Source: Roseomonas indoligenes | GTDB lineage: Bacteria; Pseudomonadota; Alphaproteobacteria; Acetobacterales; Acetobacteraceae | Length of the DNA: 64,000 nt | Assembly (NCBI RefSeq): GCF_017813365.1 | Contig: NZ_JAGIZA010000010.1 | Location: 124,001 to 188,000, forward strand | Direction: 5' to 3' | Shown here: positions 17,853 to 26,925 of the stretch, one piece after another | Position numbering within the stretch: position 1 is the stretch's first letter | How the letters are laid out: each line of letters begins with the position of its first letter | Notes under the pieces: model-generated | Seen by the model: the letters and a program-made list of their open reading frames with translations, nothing else | Databases searched by the model: none | What the model was told of the DNA's origin: nothing | Made by a program: the position numbers and the translations under genes

Positions 17853-18905
17853 ATGGCCCCAGTTTTCCTCAACCGCATCGGCACGGCCACGCCGCGCCAT
17901 GAGGTCCACGGCACCTTCCGCGCCTTCGCGGAAGGGCTGATCCCCGAGGGGCGGGAACGCCGCCTCTTCTCCCGCATGGCGGACCGTGCCGGCATTGCCC
18001 GCCGCTGGAGCGTGCTGGAGCCCGATGGCCGCCCGGGGCTGGTGGACGCGGAGGGCTTCTACGCCCCCGGGGGCTTCCCCTCCACCCGCGCCCGCATGGT
18101 CCGATGGGAGGCGGAGGCGCCGGCCCTGGCCTTCCGCGCGCTGGAGGCTCTGGGGCCAGTGGAAGGGATCACGCATCTCATCACCGCCTCCTGCACCGGC
18201 TTCGCCGCACCCGGGCTGGACCACGCCATCGCCGCCCGGCTGGGGCTGGAGGAGAGCGTGGCGCGCACGAATATCGGCTTCATGGGCTGTCAGGCCGCCA
18301 TCGTTGCGCTACGGGCGGCCCATGATGCCGTGCGGGCGGATCCGGCCGCGCGGGTGCTGGTGGTGAACCTGGAACTCTGCACCCTGCACCTGCAGGAACG
18401 GCCGGAGGTGGAGCAGCTCCTCTGCTTCCTCCTCTTCGGCGATGGCTGCTCCGCCGCGCTCGTCAGCGCCGATCCGGAGGGGCTACGGCTGGACGGCTTC
18501 CGCTGCGCCCTGATGCCGGAGGCGAGCGAGCAGATCGCCTGGCGCGTGGCCGACAACGGTTTCGACATGGTGCTCTCCGGCGAGGTGCCAAAAAGCCTCG
18601 CCCGCGCCCTTCCGCAGCGCCTGCCGGCCCTGCTGGACGGGGCGGAGCCCGCCGCCTTCGACCTATGGGCCATCCATCCCGGCGGCCGGTCCGTGCTGGA
18701 CGCGGTGGAGGAATCCTGCCGGCCGCCCCAGGGCGCGCTCGCCGCCTCCCGCGCCGTGCTGGAAGGGCACGGGAACATGTCCTCCCCCACGATCATGTTC
18801 GTGATGCGGGCGATGCTGGCGGAGCGGGAGAGGGGGCGTCGCGGCATCGCCATGGCCTTCGGCCCCGGCCTCTCGGCCGAGACGATGCGCTTCGAGACGG
18901 TGTGA
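17853..18905 (+). CDS. Type III polyketide synthase (chalcone synthase-like)
   Basis: This homodimeric enzyme extends an acyl-CoA starter with malonyl-CoA and cyclises the product, typically to alkylpyrones, alkylresorcinols or phloroglucinols. The Cys-His-Asn triad is visible: Cys146 in GFMGCQAAI, His275 in WAIHPGG and Asn308 in GHGNMSSPT. ITASCTGFAAPGLDHAIAAR and AMAFGPGLSAE are further family motifs. The length of 350 is usual for bacteria. It heads a tight operon with a methyltransferase (ATG overlapping this stop) and a flavoprotein. The same trio makes methylated quinone-like lipids in other bacteria. The exact product cannot be read from sequence. Confidence 0.92.
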   Translation: MAPVFLNRIGTATPRHEVHGTFRAFAEGLIPEGRERRLFSRMADRAGIARRWSVLEPDGRPGLVDAEGFYAPGGFPSTRARMVRWEAEAPALAFRALEALGPVEGITHLITASCTGFAAPGLDHAIAARLGLEESVARTNIGFMGCQAAIVALRAAHDAVRADPAARVLVVNLELCTLHLQERPEVEQLLCFLLFGDGCSAALVSADPEGLRLDGFRCALMPEASEQIAWRVADNGFDMVLSGEVPKSLARALPQRLPALLDGAEPAAFDLWAIHPGGRSVLDAVEESCRPPQGALAASRAVLEGHGNMSSPTIMFVMRAMLAERERGRRGIAMAFGPGLSAETMRFETV

Positions 18906-19600
18906 TGTTCCGCGCGCGGTCGGATGCGCCGGAGATCATGGACGATTCGGCGCAGAACTTCGCTGCTTTCTCCGGCGCGCTGAAGGACCTGGAGCGGATC
19001 AACCGCATGAGCCTGGCTTATCGCCCCACGCTGCGCTGGCTGGACGCGCTGGCTCGACGGGAGGGCGCGCGGCGGCTGAGCGTTCTGGATGTTGGCGCCG
19101 GCGGCGGCGACATGCTGGCGCGCGTGGCGGATTGGGGCGCGCGCCGGGGCGTGGCGGTGGAGCTGGCGGCGCTGGATCGTTCCCCCCATGCGGAGGCCCA
19201 TGCGCGGGCGCGCCACCCGGACCTGACCGCGCGCTGGATCACCGCCGACCTCTTTGCGCTGGACCCGGCCGAGCGGTTCGACGTGGTGGTCTGCTCCCTC
19301 TTCGCCCATCACCTCGACGACGCCGCGCTGGTGCGCTTCCTGCGCTGGATGGAGAAGCGGGCGCGACTGGGATGGCTCGTCAGCGACCTGCACCGGCACC
19401 CGGTTCCCTGGGCGGCTGTCTGGGCGGGGGTGCGGCTGCTGCGGATGGACCCGATGGTGGTGCATGACAGCACCGTCTCCATCGTCCGCGGCTTCTCCCG
19501 CGCGGACTGGCAGGGGCTGATCGACCGCGCGGGCGTGCGCGCCGATCTGCGCTGGGCCTTCCCCTTCCGCTGGATCGTCTCCGGCCCGGGGCCGAAGTGA
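18905..19600 (+). CDS. SAM-dependent methyltransferase of the type III PKS operon
   Basis: The 231-residue protein has the SAM-binding motif LSVLDVGAGGGDMLARVADW, an acidic loop in LAALDRSPHAEAHARAR and a motif-II-like FDVVVCSLFAHHLDDAALVR. It resembles methyltransferases found directly after type III polyketide synthases. The ATG overlaps the synthase stop (TGATG) and the next gene starts inside this stop (GTGA), so translation is coupled. It probably methylates the phenolic or pyrone product, on O or C. Cytosolic, with no membrane segment. Confidence 0.85.
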   Translation: MFRARSDAPEIMDDSAQNFAAFSGALKDLERINRMSLAYRPTLRWLDALARREGARRLSVLDVGAGGGDMLARVADWGARRGVAVELAALDRSPHAEAHARARHPDLTARWITADLFALDPAERFDVVVCSLFAHHLDDAALVRFLRWMEKRARLGWLVSDLHRHPVPWAAVWAGVRLLRMDPMVVHDSTVSIVRGFSRADWQGLIDRAGVRADLRWAFPFRWIVSGPGPK

Positions 19601-20676
19601 CGGAGGTCTTGGTGATCGGCGGCGGTCCGGCCGGGGCCGCGGCGGCGATCCTCCTGGCGAGAGGCAGGGCGCGGGTGACCCTTGTGGAGCGCGAGGCGGC
19701 GGCGCGGGAGAAAGTCTGCGGCGAGTTCCTCGGGCCCGACGCCGCGGCGCTGTTGGACGGGCTGGGCCTGTCGCTGCCCGCACTGGGCGCCCTGCCCATC
19801 GAAGGGGCCCGGCTCGCGGCGGGGCGCCATGAGGCGGGCTGGAGGTTGCCCTTCGGCGCCTGGAGCCTGCCGCGCGCCGTCCTGGACGAAGCCCTCCTGG
19901 CGCTGGCCATCGAATCGGGGGCGAAGGTCCTGCGCGGCGCCGCCGTCTCCACCGCCTGGCGGGACGGGGCGGATTGGTGCGCGCGGCTTTCCGGCGGGGA
20001 TCTGCTGCGCGGCGGCGCGCTGGTGCTGGCCACCGGCAAGCACGAGCTGCGCGGCCATGCCCGGCCGAAGCTGGGTGGGGCGGTCGGGCTGAAGCTGCCG
20101 TTGCAGCTTGCGGCGCCGCTGCCGGAAGCGGTGATGCTGCTTCCCTTCCGGGGCGGCTATGCCGGGCTGCAGCCCCGGCCCGGTGGCGGCGCAAATCTCT
20201 GCGCTGCTCTTCAGAGGGTGGAGGCGGCGGATTCGCGGGCGCTGCTGGCGCGCGTCTCCGCCGGCTCGGCCCGGGCGGCGGAGCTGCTGCGGGGCGCGGA
20301 GCCGCTGCTGCCACGCCCGATGGCCGTGGCCGGCGTGCCTTATGGTTTCCGCCACCGCGACGGGCCTTCGCCCGATCCGGGCCTCTATCGCGTGGGCGAC
20401 CAGTTCGCGGTGGTGCCCTCGCTGGCCGGGGACGGCGTGGCCATGGCCCTGGCGGGCGGGGAGGAGGCGGCGCGGGCAATCCTGGCCGGCCGCCCCGCCC
20501 CGGCCTGCCACGCGGCGCTGGACCACCGCCTGGACCGGCCGATGCGCTGGGCCGGGCTGCTGGCGCGCGGGCTGGACCGGGCGCCGGGCGCGCTGGCGCT
20601 GGCCGCCCGCCTCTCCCCCGCCCTGGCGCGGCTGGCGGCGGCGCAAACCCGAATGCCCGGCTTCAGCGCCGCTTAA
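19597..20676 (+). CDS. FAD-dependent oxidoreductase of the type III PKS operon
   Basis: The N-terminus VLVIGGGPAGAAAAILLARG is the FAD-binding dinucleotide fold, and EKVCGEFLGPDAAALLDGLG is the signature of the geranylgeranyl reductase/hydroxylase branch. VGDQFAVVPSLAGDGVAMAL is the second FAD motif (GD). The length is 359 residues with a GTG start that overlaps the methyltransferase stop. In related clusters (for example srsA-srsB-srsC of Streptomyces) a flavoprotein hydroxylates the alkylresorcinol to a quinone; a like role is inferred here. Confidence 0.88.
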   Translation: MTEVLVIGGGPAGAAAAILLARGRARVTLVEREAAAREKVCGEFLGPDAAALLDGLGLSLPALGALPIEGARLAAGRHEAGWRLPFGAWSLPRAVLDEALLALAIESGAKVLRGAAVSTAWRDGADWCARLSGGDLLRGGALVLATGKHELRGHARPKLGGAVGLKLPLQLAAPLPEAVMLLPFRGGYAGLQPRPGGGANLCAALQRVEAADSRALLARVSAGSARAAELLRGAEPLLPRPMAVAGVPYGFRHRDGPSPDPGLYRVGDQFAVVPSLAGDGVAMALAGGEEAARAILAGRPAPACHAALDHRLDRPMRWAGLLARGLDRAPGALALAARLSPALARLAAAQTRMPGFSAA

Positions 20677-20719
20677 CCGGTCCAGCCGCATCCTGCGCCC
20701 GCTTCAGCAGGGGGCCAGG

Positions 20720-21904
20720 ATGGCCGGGCATGTCGTCACCTTCATCGGCGAGAACGAGAACGGCATCCTCGCCGAGCTGAACGGCGCCTTCATGCGGCGG
20801 CTGGAGCCCATGGGGCTACAGGGCCACGTCATCGACCTGCACCAGCCCGGCTGGACCGACCGCCTGCTGCCCCTGGCGCGGGACGGGATCGCCCTGGCCT
20901 GGGGCTCCGCCGGGATCGGCGCCACCCTTTCGGCCGGGGAGGGGAATCTCTGGGACATGCTGCAGGTCCCCTTCATCTCCGTCCTCGCCGATACGCCCTG
21001 CCAACTGCCGGCGAACCATCTCGTCGCCTCCCGCTGGGTGGCGAACGGCTACATGATGGAGGACTGGCTGGCGGTGCAGCGGCGCCTCATCCGCTCGCCC
21101 CAGATTTCCGCCCTGCTGCCCTTCGGCGTGCTGCCCAACCCGTTCCGGGAACGGACGCCCTGGTCCCGCCGCCCGCACCGCATGGTTTTCGTGAAGACCG
21201 GCGAGGATCCTGCCCGCCGTCGCGCGGAATGGGAGGGCTGGCCCGCCCCCCTGCGCCGCGCCCTGAACGACGCGGCTGCGGAGGCGGCGCGGCGCCCGAC
21301 CGGCGACATCACCGATCTGGTGATCGAGGCGGCCCGCGCGAACGGCCTGCACCTTGAGGAGCGGCTGGAGATCCTTTTCGCGCTCGCCTTCCAGGTGGAC
21401 ATGCACACGCGTGCGCTGCGATCCAACGCCTTTGCCCGCGCGCTGCTGCCGCTGGACGCACTGATCATCGGCCGCGGCTGGGACCACCTGGGCGATGCGG
21501 GCGCGCGCGCGACGCTGCGCCCCGCGGTTCACGCCGCTGAGCTGCCCGCGCTTTATGCGGACACGCAGATCGTCGTCAGCACCACGCCAAACTTCGGAGG
21601 CGGCGTGCATGAGCGCGTGGCCGGCGGCTTCGCGGCGCGCGCCTGCGTCGCCTCCGACAGCAACGCCTATACCCGCGCGCATTTCGCCGAGCTTTCCGCC
21701 TTCCACGGCCTCGAATGGACGGCGCCGGATCTGACCGAGCGCATGGCGGCGATCTTTCATGACTCCGCGGACCGAGACGCGGACGCCGCGGCCGCCCTGG
21801 CCGTCGCGGAGCGCGACTTCCCGCCGGAGGCCTTTCTCCGCGCCCTGGTTGAACTGGCCGATCTCGTGCGCGCCGGAAACCGCCTGGAAAGATTCGCCGC
21901 CTAG
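20720..21904 (+). CDS. Glycosyltransferase-like protein (CgeB/GT1_2 type)
   Basis: The 394-residue protein has a Rossmann-like N-terminus (MAGHVVTFIGENENGILAEL, then GIALAWGSAGIGATLS) and a C-terminal half like CgeB/YkvP-type glycosyltransferases: LDALIIGRGWDHL, LRPAVHAAELPALYADTQIV and TTPNFGGGVHERVAGGFAAR, followed by AYTRAHF. The last block is the nucleotide-sugar region in that family. No membrane helices. It precedes a DegT aminotransferase and a GNAT protein in the same direction, so it may attach a modified amino sugar to a glycan or protein. The specificity is unknown, and a non-catalytic role cannot be excluded. Confidence 0.65.
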   Translation: MAGHVVTFIGENENGILAELNGAFMRRLEPMGLQGHVIDLHQPGWTDRLLPLARDGIALAWGSAGIGATLSAGEGNLWDMLQVPFISVLADTPCQLPANHLVASRWVANGYMMEDWLAVQRRLIRSPQISALLPFGVLPNPFRERTPWSRRPHRMVFVKTGEDPARRRAEWEGWPAPLRRALNDAAAEAARRPTGDITDLVIEAARANGLHLEERLEILFALAFQVDMHTRALRSNAFARALLPLDALIIGRGWDHLGDAGARATLRPAVHAAELPALYADTQIVVSTTPNFGGGVHERVAGGFAARACVASDSNAYTRAHFAELSAFHGLEWTAPDLTERMAAIFHDSADRDADAAAALAVAERDFPPEAFLRALVELADLVRAGNRLERFAA

Positions 21905-21960
21905 GCTTCCCGATGCCGCCCGCCGCGCGGCACCCGATCAGGACGATCAGGAGCGTCACC

Positions 21961-23127
21961 ATGCCCTTGGATGCGACGCGTTTCGCCGATACTGCCCGCC
22001 CGTTGGTCCTGGCACGGGGCTTTGCAGCGCCTGGTATTCCCGTGGCCCGCCCGCGCCTGCCCGCGGCCGAGGCAATCCTACCCTACCTGAGGGAGATCGA
22101 TGCGAACCACTGGTACGCCAATCACGGTCTGCTCTGGCTGCGGCTGCAATCGCGCCTGGCGGCGCATTGGGGCATGGGTGGGGAGGAGGTGGCGCTGACG
22201 GCGAACGCCACACTCGCCCTGGCCCTTGCGCTGCGCGCCACGGGCGTCGCGCCCGGGCGAAAATGCCTGATGCCGGCCTGGACCTTCGTCGCCACCGCCG
22301 GCGCGGCGCGGGAGGCGGGGCTGGTGCCGCATTTCGCCGATGTGGATGCGGGCACCTGGGCTCTGGACCCGGAAGCGGTGGAGGCGCGGCCCGATCTCTG
22401 CGAGATGGGGGCCATCCTCGTCGTCGCGCCCTTCGGCCGGCCATTGGACCTGGCGCGCTGGGACGCGCTCTCGGCTCGCACCGGGGTTCCCGTGATCGTC
22501 GATGCCGCCGCCGCCTTCGATGCGCTGCGTGCAGGGGGGGCGATGGTGGTTGGCCGTGCGCCGGTGATTGTCAGCCTGCACGCGACGAAGTCCTTCGGCA
22601 TCGGGGAGGGCGGGGCGGTGTTATCGCGGGACGCGGCGTGGCTGGAGCGGCTTCGGCGCCTCTCCAACTTCGGCTTCCTCGGCTCGCGCGACGCGGTGCT
22701 GGCGGGCACCAATGCGAAGATGTCGGAATACGCGGCCGCCATCGGCCTGGCCGCCATGGATGCCTGGCCGGAGACGCGGGCCGGCTGGCTCTCGATCACG
22801 CGCCACTACGCGGCTGCCCTGCAGGATGCGGGCCTCAAGGCCTCGCCGGGCTTCGGCGAGGACTGGGTCAGCGCAACGCTTTCGGTGCTTTGGTCGAGCG
22901 ATGCAGCGGCGGGTGCGGCGGCGCTTGCGCGGGAAGGGATCGGGACGCTGCGCTGGTGGGGGGACGGCTGCCACGCCAATCCTGCCTATGCGGATTGCCC
23001 GCGCGATCCGCTGCCCGTCACGGAAGCGATCGCGCGCCGGGCCCTCGGCCTACCTTTCTGGCGGGACATGACGGCGACGCAGGTGGATTACATCTGCGGC
23101 GTGGCACGGCGGGCAGCGGGCGGCTGA
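21961..23127 (+). CDS. DegT/DnrJ/EryC1/StrS family PLP-dependent aminotransferase
   Basis: Members transfer an amino group to a keto-sugar nucleotide. Residues ANATLALALALRATGVAPG hold the phosphate-binding region, MPAWTFVATAGAAREAGLVP the family block, Asp181 in VIVDAAAAFDAL contacts the PLP ring, and Lys210 in SLHATKSFGIGEGG is the Schiff-base lysine. Start chosen at 21961 because AGGAGCG precedes it; an ATG at 21913 would add 16 residues. 388 aa, cytosolic. The next gene starts two bases after the stop, so they are coupled. Confidence 0.88.
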   Translation: MPLDATRFADTARPLVLARGFAAPGIPVARPRLPAAEAILPYLREIDANHWYANHGLLWLRLQSRLAAHWGMGGEEVALTANATLALALALRATGVAPGRKCLMPAWTFVATAGAAREAGLVPHFADVDAGTWALDPEAVEARPDLCEMGAILVVAPFGRPLDLARWDALSARTGVPVIVDAAAAFDALRAGGAMVVGRAPVIVSLHATKSFGIGEGGAVLSRDAAWLERLRRLSNFGFLGSRDAVLAGTNAKMSEYAAAIGLAAMDAWPETRAGWLSITRHYAAALQDAGLKASPGFGEDWVSATLSVLWSSDAAAGAAALAREGIGTLRWWGDGCHANPAYADCPRDPLPVTEAIARRALGLPFWRDMTATQVDYICGVARRAAGG

Positions 23128-23129
23128 TC

Positions 23130-24023
23130 GTGGCGGCGCATCCCTATGCCAGCCTCGGCTACGCCGGGACCCTCGCGCATGTGGGCCGCCCGATCTGGGT
23201 GGAGCCCTGGAAGGGCGCCATGCTGCTGCGGGATGCGCCGGGGAACGCCTTGGACGCGGCCGGCCCGCACCCCTTCGGTGCGGTGGGGGAGGGGGCCGAC
23301 CTGCGGGCGGGAATGGAGTTGTTGCGCGGGGCCGGTGCCGTCAGCGCGGTGCTGGTGGCGGATCCCTTGCGGACGCCAACGACGGGCGGGCTGCGTGCGG
23401 CCTTCGATATCGTCACCCCGTTCAAGACCCACTGGACGGTGGAGCGCAGCGCCGGTGCCTTCGCGCCCAGCGCGCACCATCGCGGATGCATTCGCCTGGC
23501 CAACCGGAAATGCCGGGTGCGCCCGGTCGCTCTGCGAGACCACTTGGACGAATGGTGCCGGCTCTACTGCGAGCTCACCCGGCGGCATGGCATCACCGGG
23601 ATTCACGACTATCCCCGCGCCTCTTTCGAAGCCCTGGCGGAGACCGAGGGTCTGCATGCCTTTCTTGCGGCGAACACGACGGGGGAGGTGATCGGCATGC
23701 ACCTCTGGGTGGATGACGGCCGCGTGGCCTACAGCCATCTGGCCGCGACGGACGCCGCGGGATACCGCGCCGGTGCGCCCTACGCCCTCTACGCAGCTGC
23801 CATCGAGAGCTTCGGCGCACATGACGCCATCGACCTGGGGGGCGGCGCCGGGCTGGCGGATGATGCGGGGGACGGTCTCGCGGGTTTCAAGCGCGGCTTC
23901 TCCAACGCGTCACGCGTCGCGCATCTCTGCGGCCGGGTTCTGGACGAGGTGGCCTATGCCCGGCTCTCGGCCGGGCATGCCACAAGGGGATATTTCCCCG
24001 CCTACCGCGCCCCTCGGCTCTAG
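23130..24023 (+). CDS. GNAT-type acyltransferase (BioF2/FemAB-like)
   Basis: The 297-residue protein starts at a GTG two bases after the aminotransferase stop. HRGCIRLANRKCRVRPVALR, EWCRLYCELTRRHGITGIHD and EVIGMHLWVDDGRVAYSHLA followed by YRAGAPYALYAAAIE match the double-GNAT acyltransferases that acylate amino sugars or peptides. DLGGGAGLADDAGDGLAGFK is the usual terminal motif of that group. With the aminotransferase it predicts an N-acylated amino sugar. The stop TAG is shared as the palindrome CTAG with the convergent cyclase gene. Confidence 0.75.
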   Translation: MAAHPYASLGYAGTLAHVGRPIWVEPWKGAMLLRDAPGNALDAAGPHPFGAVGEGADLRAGMELLRGAGAVSAVLVADPLRTPTTGGLRAAFDIVTPFKTHWTVERSAGAFAPSAHHRGCIRLANRKCRVRPVALRDHLDEWCRLYCELTRRHGITGIHDYPRASFEALAETEGLHAFLAANTTGEVIGMHLWVDDGRVAYSHLAATDAAGYRAGAPYALYAAAIESFGAHDAIDLGGGAGLADDAGDGLAGFKRGFSNASRVAHLCGRVLDEVAYARLSAGHATRGYFPAYRAPRL

Positions 24024-25963
24024 CGTGTGCCGCTTCCGGCGCTGCGCCGGGCCTGCATCACGGTGATGGAGGGCGCCTGCACGACGCGGTTCCGCCCGGT
24101 GCGCTTGGCCTCGTAGAGCGCGGCATCGGCCGCGGCGACGAGAATGGAGGGCTCCGGCTGCGTGGCGGAGTCCGGCTGCGCCGCCGCAACGCCGATGCTC
24201 GCCGTCAACATCCCGGACTCGTTCGCCTCGTGGGCAATGCCGGCTCGCGCGATGGCGGAACGGGCCTGCTCGGCAACCTCGCGCGCGCCGGCTGCGTCGG
24301 TGACGGGAAGGATCACCGCGAACTCCTCCCCGCCGTAGCGGGCGGCAAGGTCGGCGGGGCGGCGGATCGTGGCCTCCAGGGCGCGGGCTACGGCGCGCAG
24401 CGCATCATCCCCCGCCAGGTGCCCGTAGCGGTCGTTGAACATCTTGAAGCGGTCCACGTCCAGCAGCAGCAGGGCCAGCCAAGTGCCCTCGCGCGCGGCG
24501 CGGCGCCATTCCGTCGCCAGGGCCTCGTCGAAACGGCGGCGGTTGGCCAGGCCGGTCAGTCCGTCCGTCGCGGCCAGTTCCGCCATGCGCTCCTGCATCA
24601 ATCGGCGCTCCGTCACGTCACGGGAGACGGCGACGAAGCCGCCGCGCTCGGGTTCCTCGCCCGCGCGGACCTGCTGAAGGGTGGTCTCCATCCAGCCACG
24701 GCCTCCATCCGGCCGGGTGATGCGGCAGGTCACGTCCACCGGCGCGCGCGACCCGGCCGCCCCGTCCAGCGCCGACTGCAGCGCGGGGCGGTCCTCCATG
24801 TCCGCCAGTTCCGGCAGGGGGCGCCCCAGCAGCATCCGGGCTGGCACGCCGAGGAGGCGCGCCGCCGCCGGCGAGGCGTAGTGGATCCGCCCGTCAGGCC
24901 CGATGCGGGAGACCATGTCGCTCGCGTGCTCCGCCAGCAGGCGGAACTGCGCCTCGCTGTCCGCCAGGGTCCGCTCCGCCGCCCGCCGCTGGCGAGCGTG
25001 GCGGATCAGCCGACGGCCCAGGAAGGCGAGGAGGGCGGCGAGCAGGGCGGCCACGGCGATCCGCCCCAGGGCCTGCCAAGTCATGGCGCCGAGCACGTCC
25101 TGCGTCCCCCGGCCGACCAGCACGGTCAGCGGAAAGCGCTCTCCGCTCCAGTAGGCGCCGATGCGGTCCACCCCGTCGATCGGAGAGACGAAGTGGAAGC
25201 GCCCGGATTCGCGCTTCGCCACGGAGTCCCGCAGCGGCGTCCGGTTCAGGATGGGAGCGCCGAGCGCCGCCTCGTCGGCGGGCGTGCGTGCGAGGACCCT
25301 TCCGTCGTCGCGGACGAGGGTGATGGAGCCGTGTTCCCCGAGGTCGAACCCCACGAAGCCTCGCGCCACGGCGCCGATTTCCATGGCCGCGACGACCACG
25401 CCGCCGAACCGGCCATCGCGGTTCCGAAAGCGGCGCGAGAGGGTGACCACCCATTGCCCGTCCAGCCGGCTCCGCACGGCGGTGCCGAGGCGGGGGGCGG
25501 GGGAGGGATCTTCCCGGTGCAGGCGGAAATAGTCCCGGTCGGCGATGCCGATGCCCTGCGTTGGCGACTCGTAGGAGCTGAGCAGCAGCGCCCCATCGGC
25601 CCCGTAGACGGAGAAGTTCCGCAGTTCCGGCTGGTTGTCGAGCTGCCTGCGCATGAGGCGGGAGAGCTGGCCGAGACTGGCCGGGCCGGCGCCATCGGCT
25701 TCCAGTTGCTCCACCATGCTCACCAGGGCGACGTCCGCCATCGCGAAGTCACCCTCGGCGTCCCGGACGAGGGAGTGGGCGAGGTTGGAGGAGGCTGTCC
25801 GCACCTCTTCGATCCGCTGCTCACGGCCCGACCATTCGTGCCAAGCCGTCAGCGGGACCAGCAACGCGCTGGCGCCGAAGAGTAGGGCGTAGGCGATGGT
25901 GACGGTCCGGGGTGGACGTTCCGGGCTGGCCGAGGCCGGGGCGAGGACAGTCAAGGCTGACAA
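24020..25963 (-). CDS. Membrane sensor diguanylate cyclase (dCache-PAS-GGDEF)
   Basis: The protein makes cyclic di-GMP from GTP in response to an external ligand. Domains: helix 1 at about 22-40, a periplasmic Cache-type sensor to about 285 (ISIADRDYF-like block GIGIADRDYFRLHRED), helix 2 at about 295-315, a PAS domain at about 335-460 ending in VSRDVTERR, and a GGDEF domain from about 465. RYGGEEF near residue 540 is an active site of the GGEEF type. RPAD five residues before RYGGEEF's glycines fits the RxxD inhibitory site. The start is TTG at 25963 behind GGGGAG. 647 aa. Its gene overlaps the convergent GNAT stop by four bases. Confidence 0.92.
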   Translation of the reverse strand: MSALTVLAPASASPERPPRTVTIAYALLFGASALLVPLTAWHEWSGREQRIEEVRTASSNLAHSLVRDAEGDFAMADVALVSMVEQLEADGAGPASLGQLSRLMRRQLDNQPELRNFSVYGADGALLLSSYESPTQGIGIADRDYFRLHREDPSPAPRLGTAVRSRLDGQWVVTLSRRFRNRDGRFGGVVVAAMEIGAVARGFVGFDLGEHGSITLVRDDGRVLARTPADEAALGAPILNRTPLRDSVAKRESGRFHFVSPIDGVDRIGAYWSGERFPLTVLVGRGTQDVLGAMTWQALGRIAVAALLAALLAFLGRRLIRHARQRRAAERTLADSEAQFRLLAEHASDMVSRIGPDGRIHYASPAAARLLGVPARMLLGRPLPELADMEDRPALQSALDGAAGSRAPVDVTCRITRPDGGRGWMETTLQQVRAGEEPERGGFVAVSRDVTERRLMQERMAELAATDGLTGLANRRRFDEALATEWRRAAREGTWLALLLLDVDRFKMFNDRYGHLAGDDALRAVARALEATIRRPADLAARYGGEEFAVILPVTDAAGAREVAEQARSAIARAGIAHEANESGMLTASIGVAAAQPDSATQPEPSILVAAADAALYEAKRTGRNRVVQAPSITVMQARRSAGSGTR

Positions 25964-26173
25964 GGCGGCTCCCCTCGCGGTCTGATCCGACAGGCTGCTC
26001 CCTTGCGGGAGGGCCAGCAGGGCGACGTTCGCCCTATCAACGCGACCGATGCTGCGGATTTTCTATCTGAGGTTGCATCTACGGGATGGCACAAGGAAAT
26101 CGGGATGTCACCCCACCCGGCGCGTCGGTGGTGTAAGCGGGAAACCACGGACTAACCGGAACAGCGGACGAGG

Positions 26174-26503
26174 ATGTCGGTACAAGGGCTTCTGCTCCTG
26201 CGCCGCGGGGTTCTCGCCCTGCCGGGACTGACGCTGCTGGGCCATGCCCGCGCCCGGGCCGCGCAGGGAGGCCCGTTCAGCCTCGGTATCGCTTCCGGCG
26301 AGCCCGCACCGGATGGATTCGTGCTCTGGACCCGGCTCGCCTTCGACTGGCGCGGCGGCGGCATTGCCGCGCGCGCCGTGCCCGTGGACTGGGTGGTGGC
26401 GCGGGACGAAGCGCTGCGCGACGTGGTGCGGCGGGGCCAGGCGGTGGCGACGCCGCGACGCTACGTGGTGAAGGCGGGGCGGACCGCGCTTCCGCCGGGG
26501 TAG
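26174..26503 (+). pseudogene. phoD: Truncated alkaline phosphatase D (N-terminal domain only)
   Basis: The 109-residue frame starts with a signal-like segment ([20 protein letters not shown]) and then [20 protein letters not shown] followed by WTRL, the hallmark PhoD N-terminal domain. [20 protein letters not shown] continues it. After ATPRR the sequence stops resembling PhoD and ends at TAG. The metallophosphatase domain of about 350 residues is missing. Downstream DNA contains pieces in other frames, so the break is a rearrangement, not a point stop. The gene is very probably dead. Confidence 0.72.
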
Positions 26504-26649
26504 GGCGTGGCCTGGTCCGCCTCCGGTGCCGCGGGCGCGGCATGGGGTGCCATCTCCACGTCCAGCGGCACCGCCCGGGCGACGAAGAACTCGGTCAGGT
26601 CGAGCAGGAAGTCCCTCGCCAGCCCCGGGCCCGCCCGGTCCGCCTACCC
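26461..26649 (-). pseudogene. Possible gene remnant on the minus strand
   Basis: Reading right to left, an open stretch between two stops encodes GLARDFLLDLTEFFVARAVP and then LDVEMAPHAAPAA, ending PAFTT at a TAG (26463-26461). It looks like a protein C-terminus rather than random shadow, and it abuts the phoD break. There is no start codon near and I recognise no family. It could be the end of a gene whose body was deleted. The rest of 26504-26925 shows scraps of coding-like sequence but no intact gene. Confidence 0.25.
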
Positions 26650-26925
26650 CGCTGTTTCCTGGCGAAGCTTTGCGGCGCCGTCCACACCGTTGCCCGGTTC
26701 AATTCGGTGGAACGCTTCCGGAATGGGCGGAACGGTTCTCTGCCCCGTGGATCGACTCCCGGTCCACGTTCGCGGAACAAGAAATCCCGGAAGTACGGCG
26801 CCGGGCGTTCCTCACCTTCCGCAGCGACTGGAGCGAGCCGGAGCGCCGGCACGGTACCGCTCATCTGTTTGAGACACGGTTGCGGGGGTCAATGTGAGGA
26901 CAAGGCTCAGTCTTTGATGGGTTGA

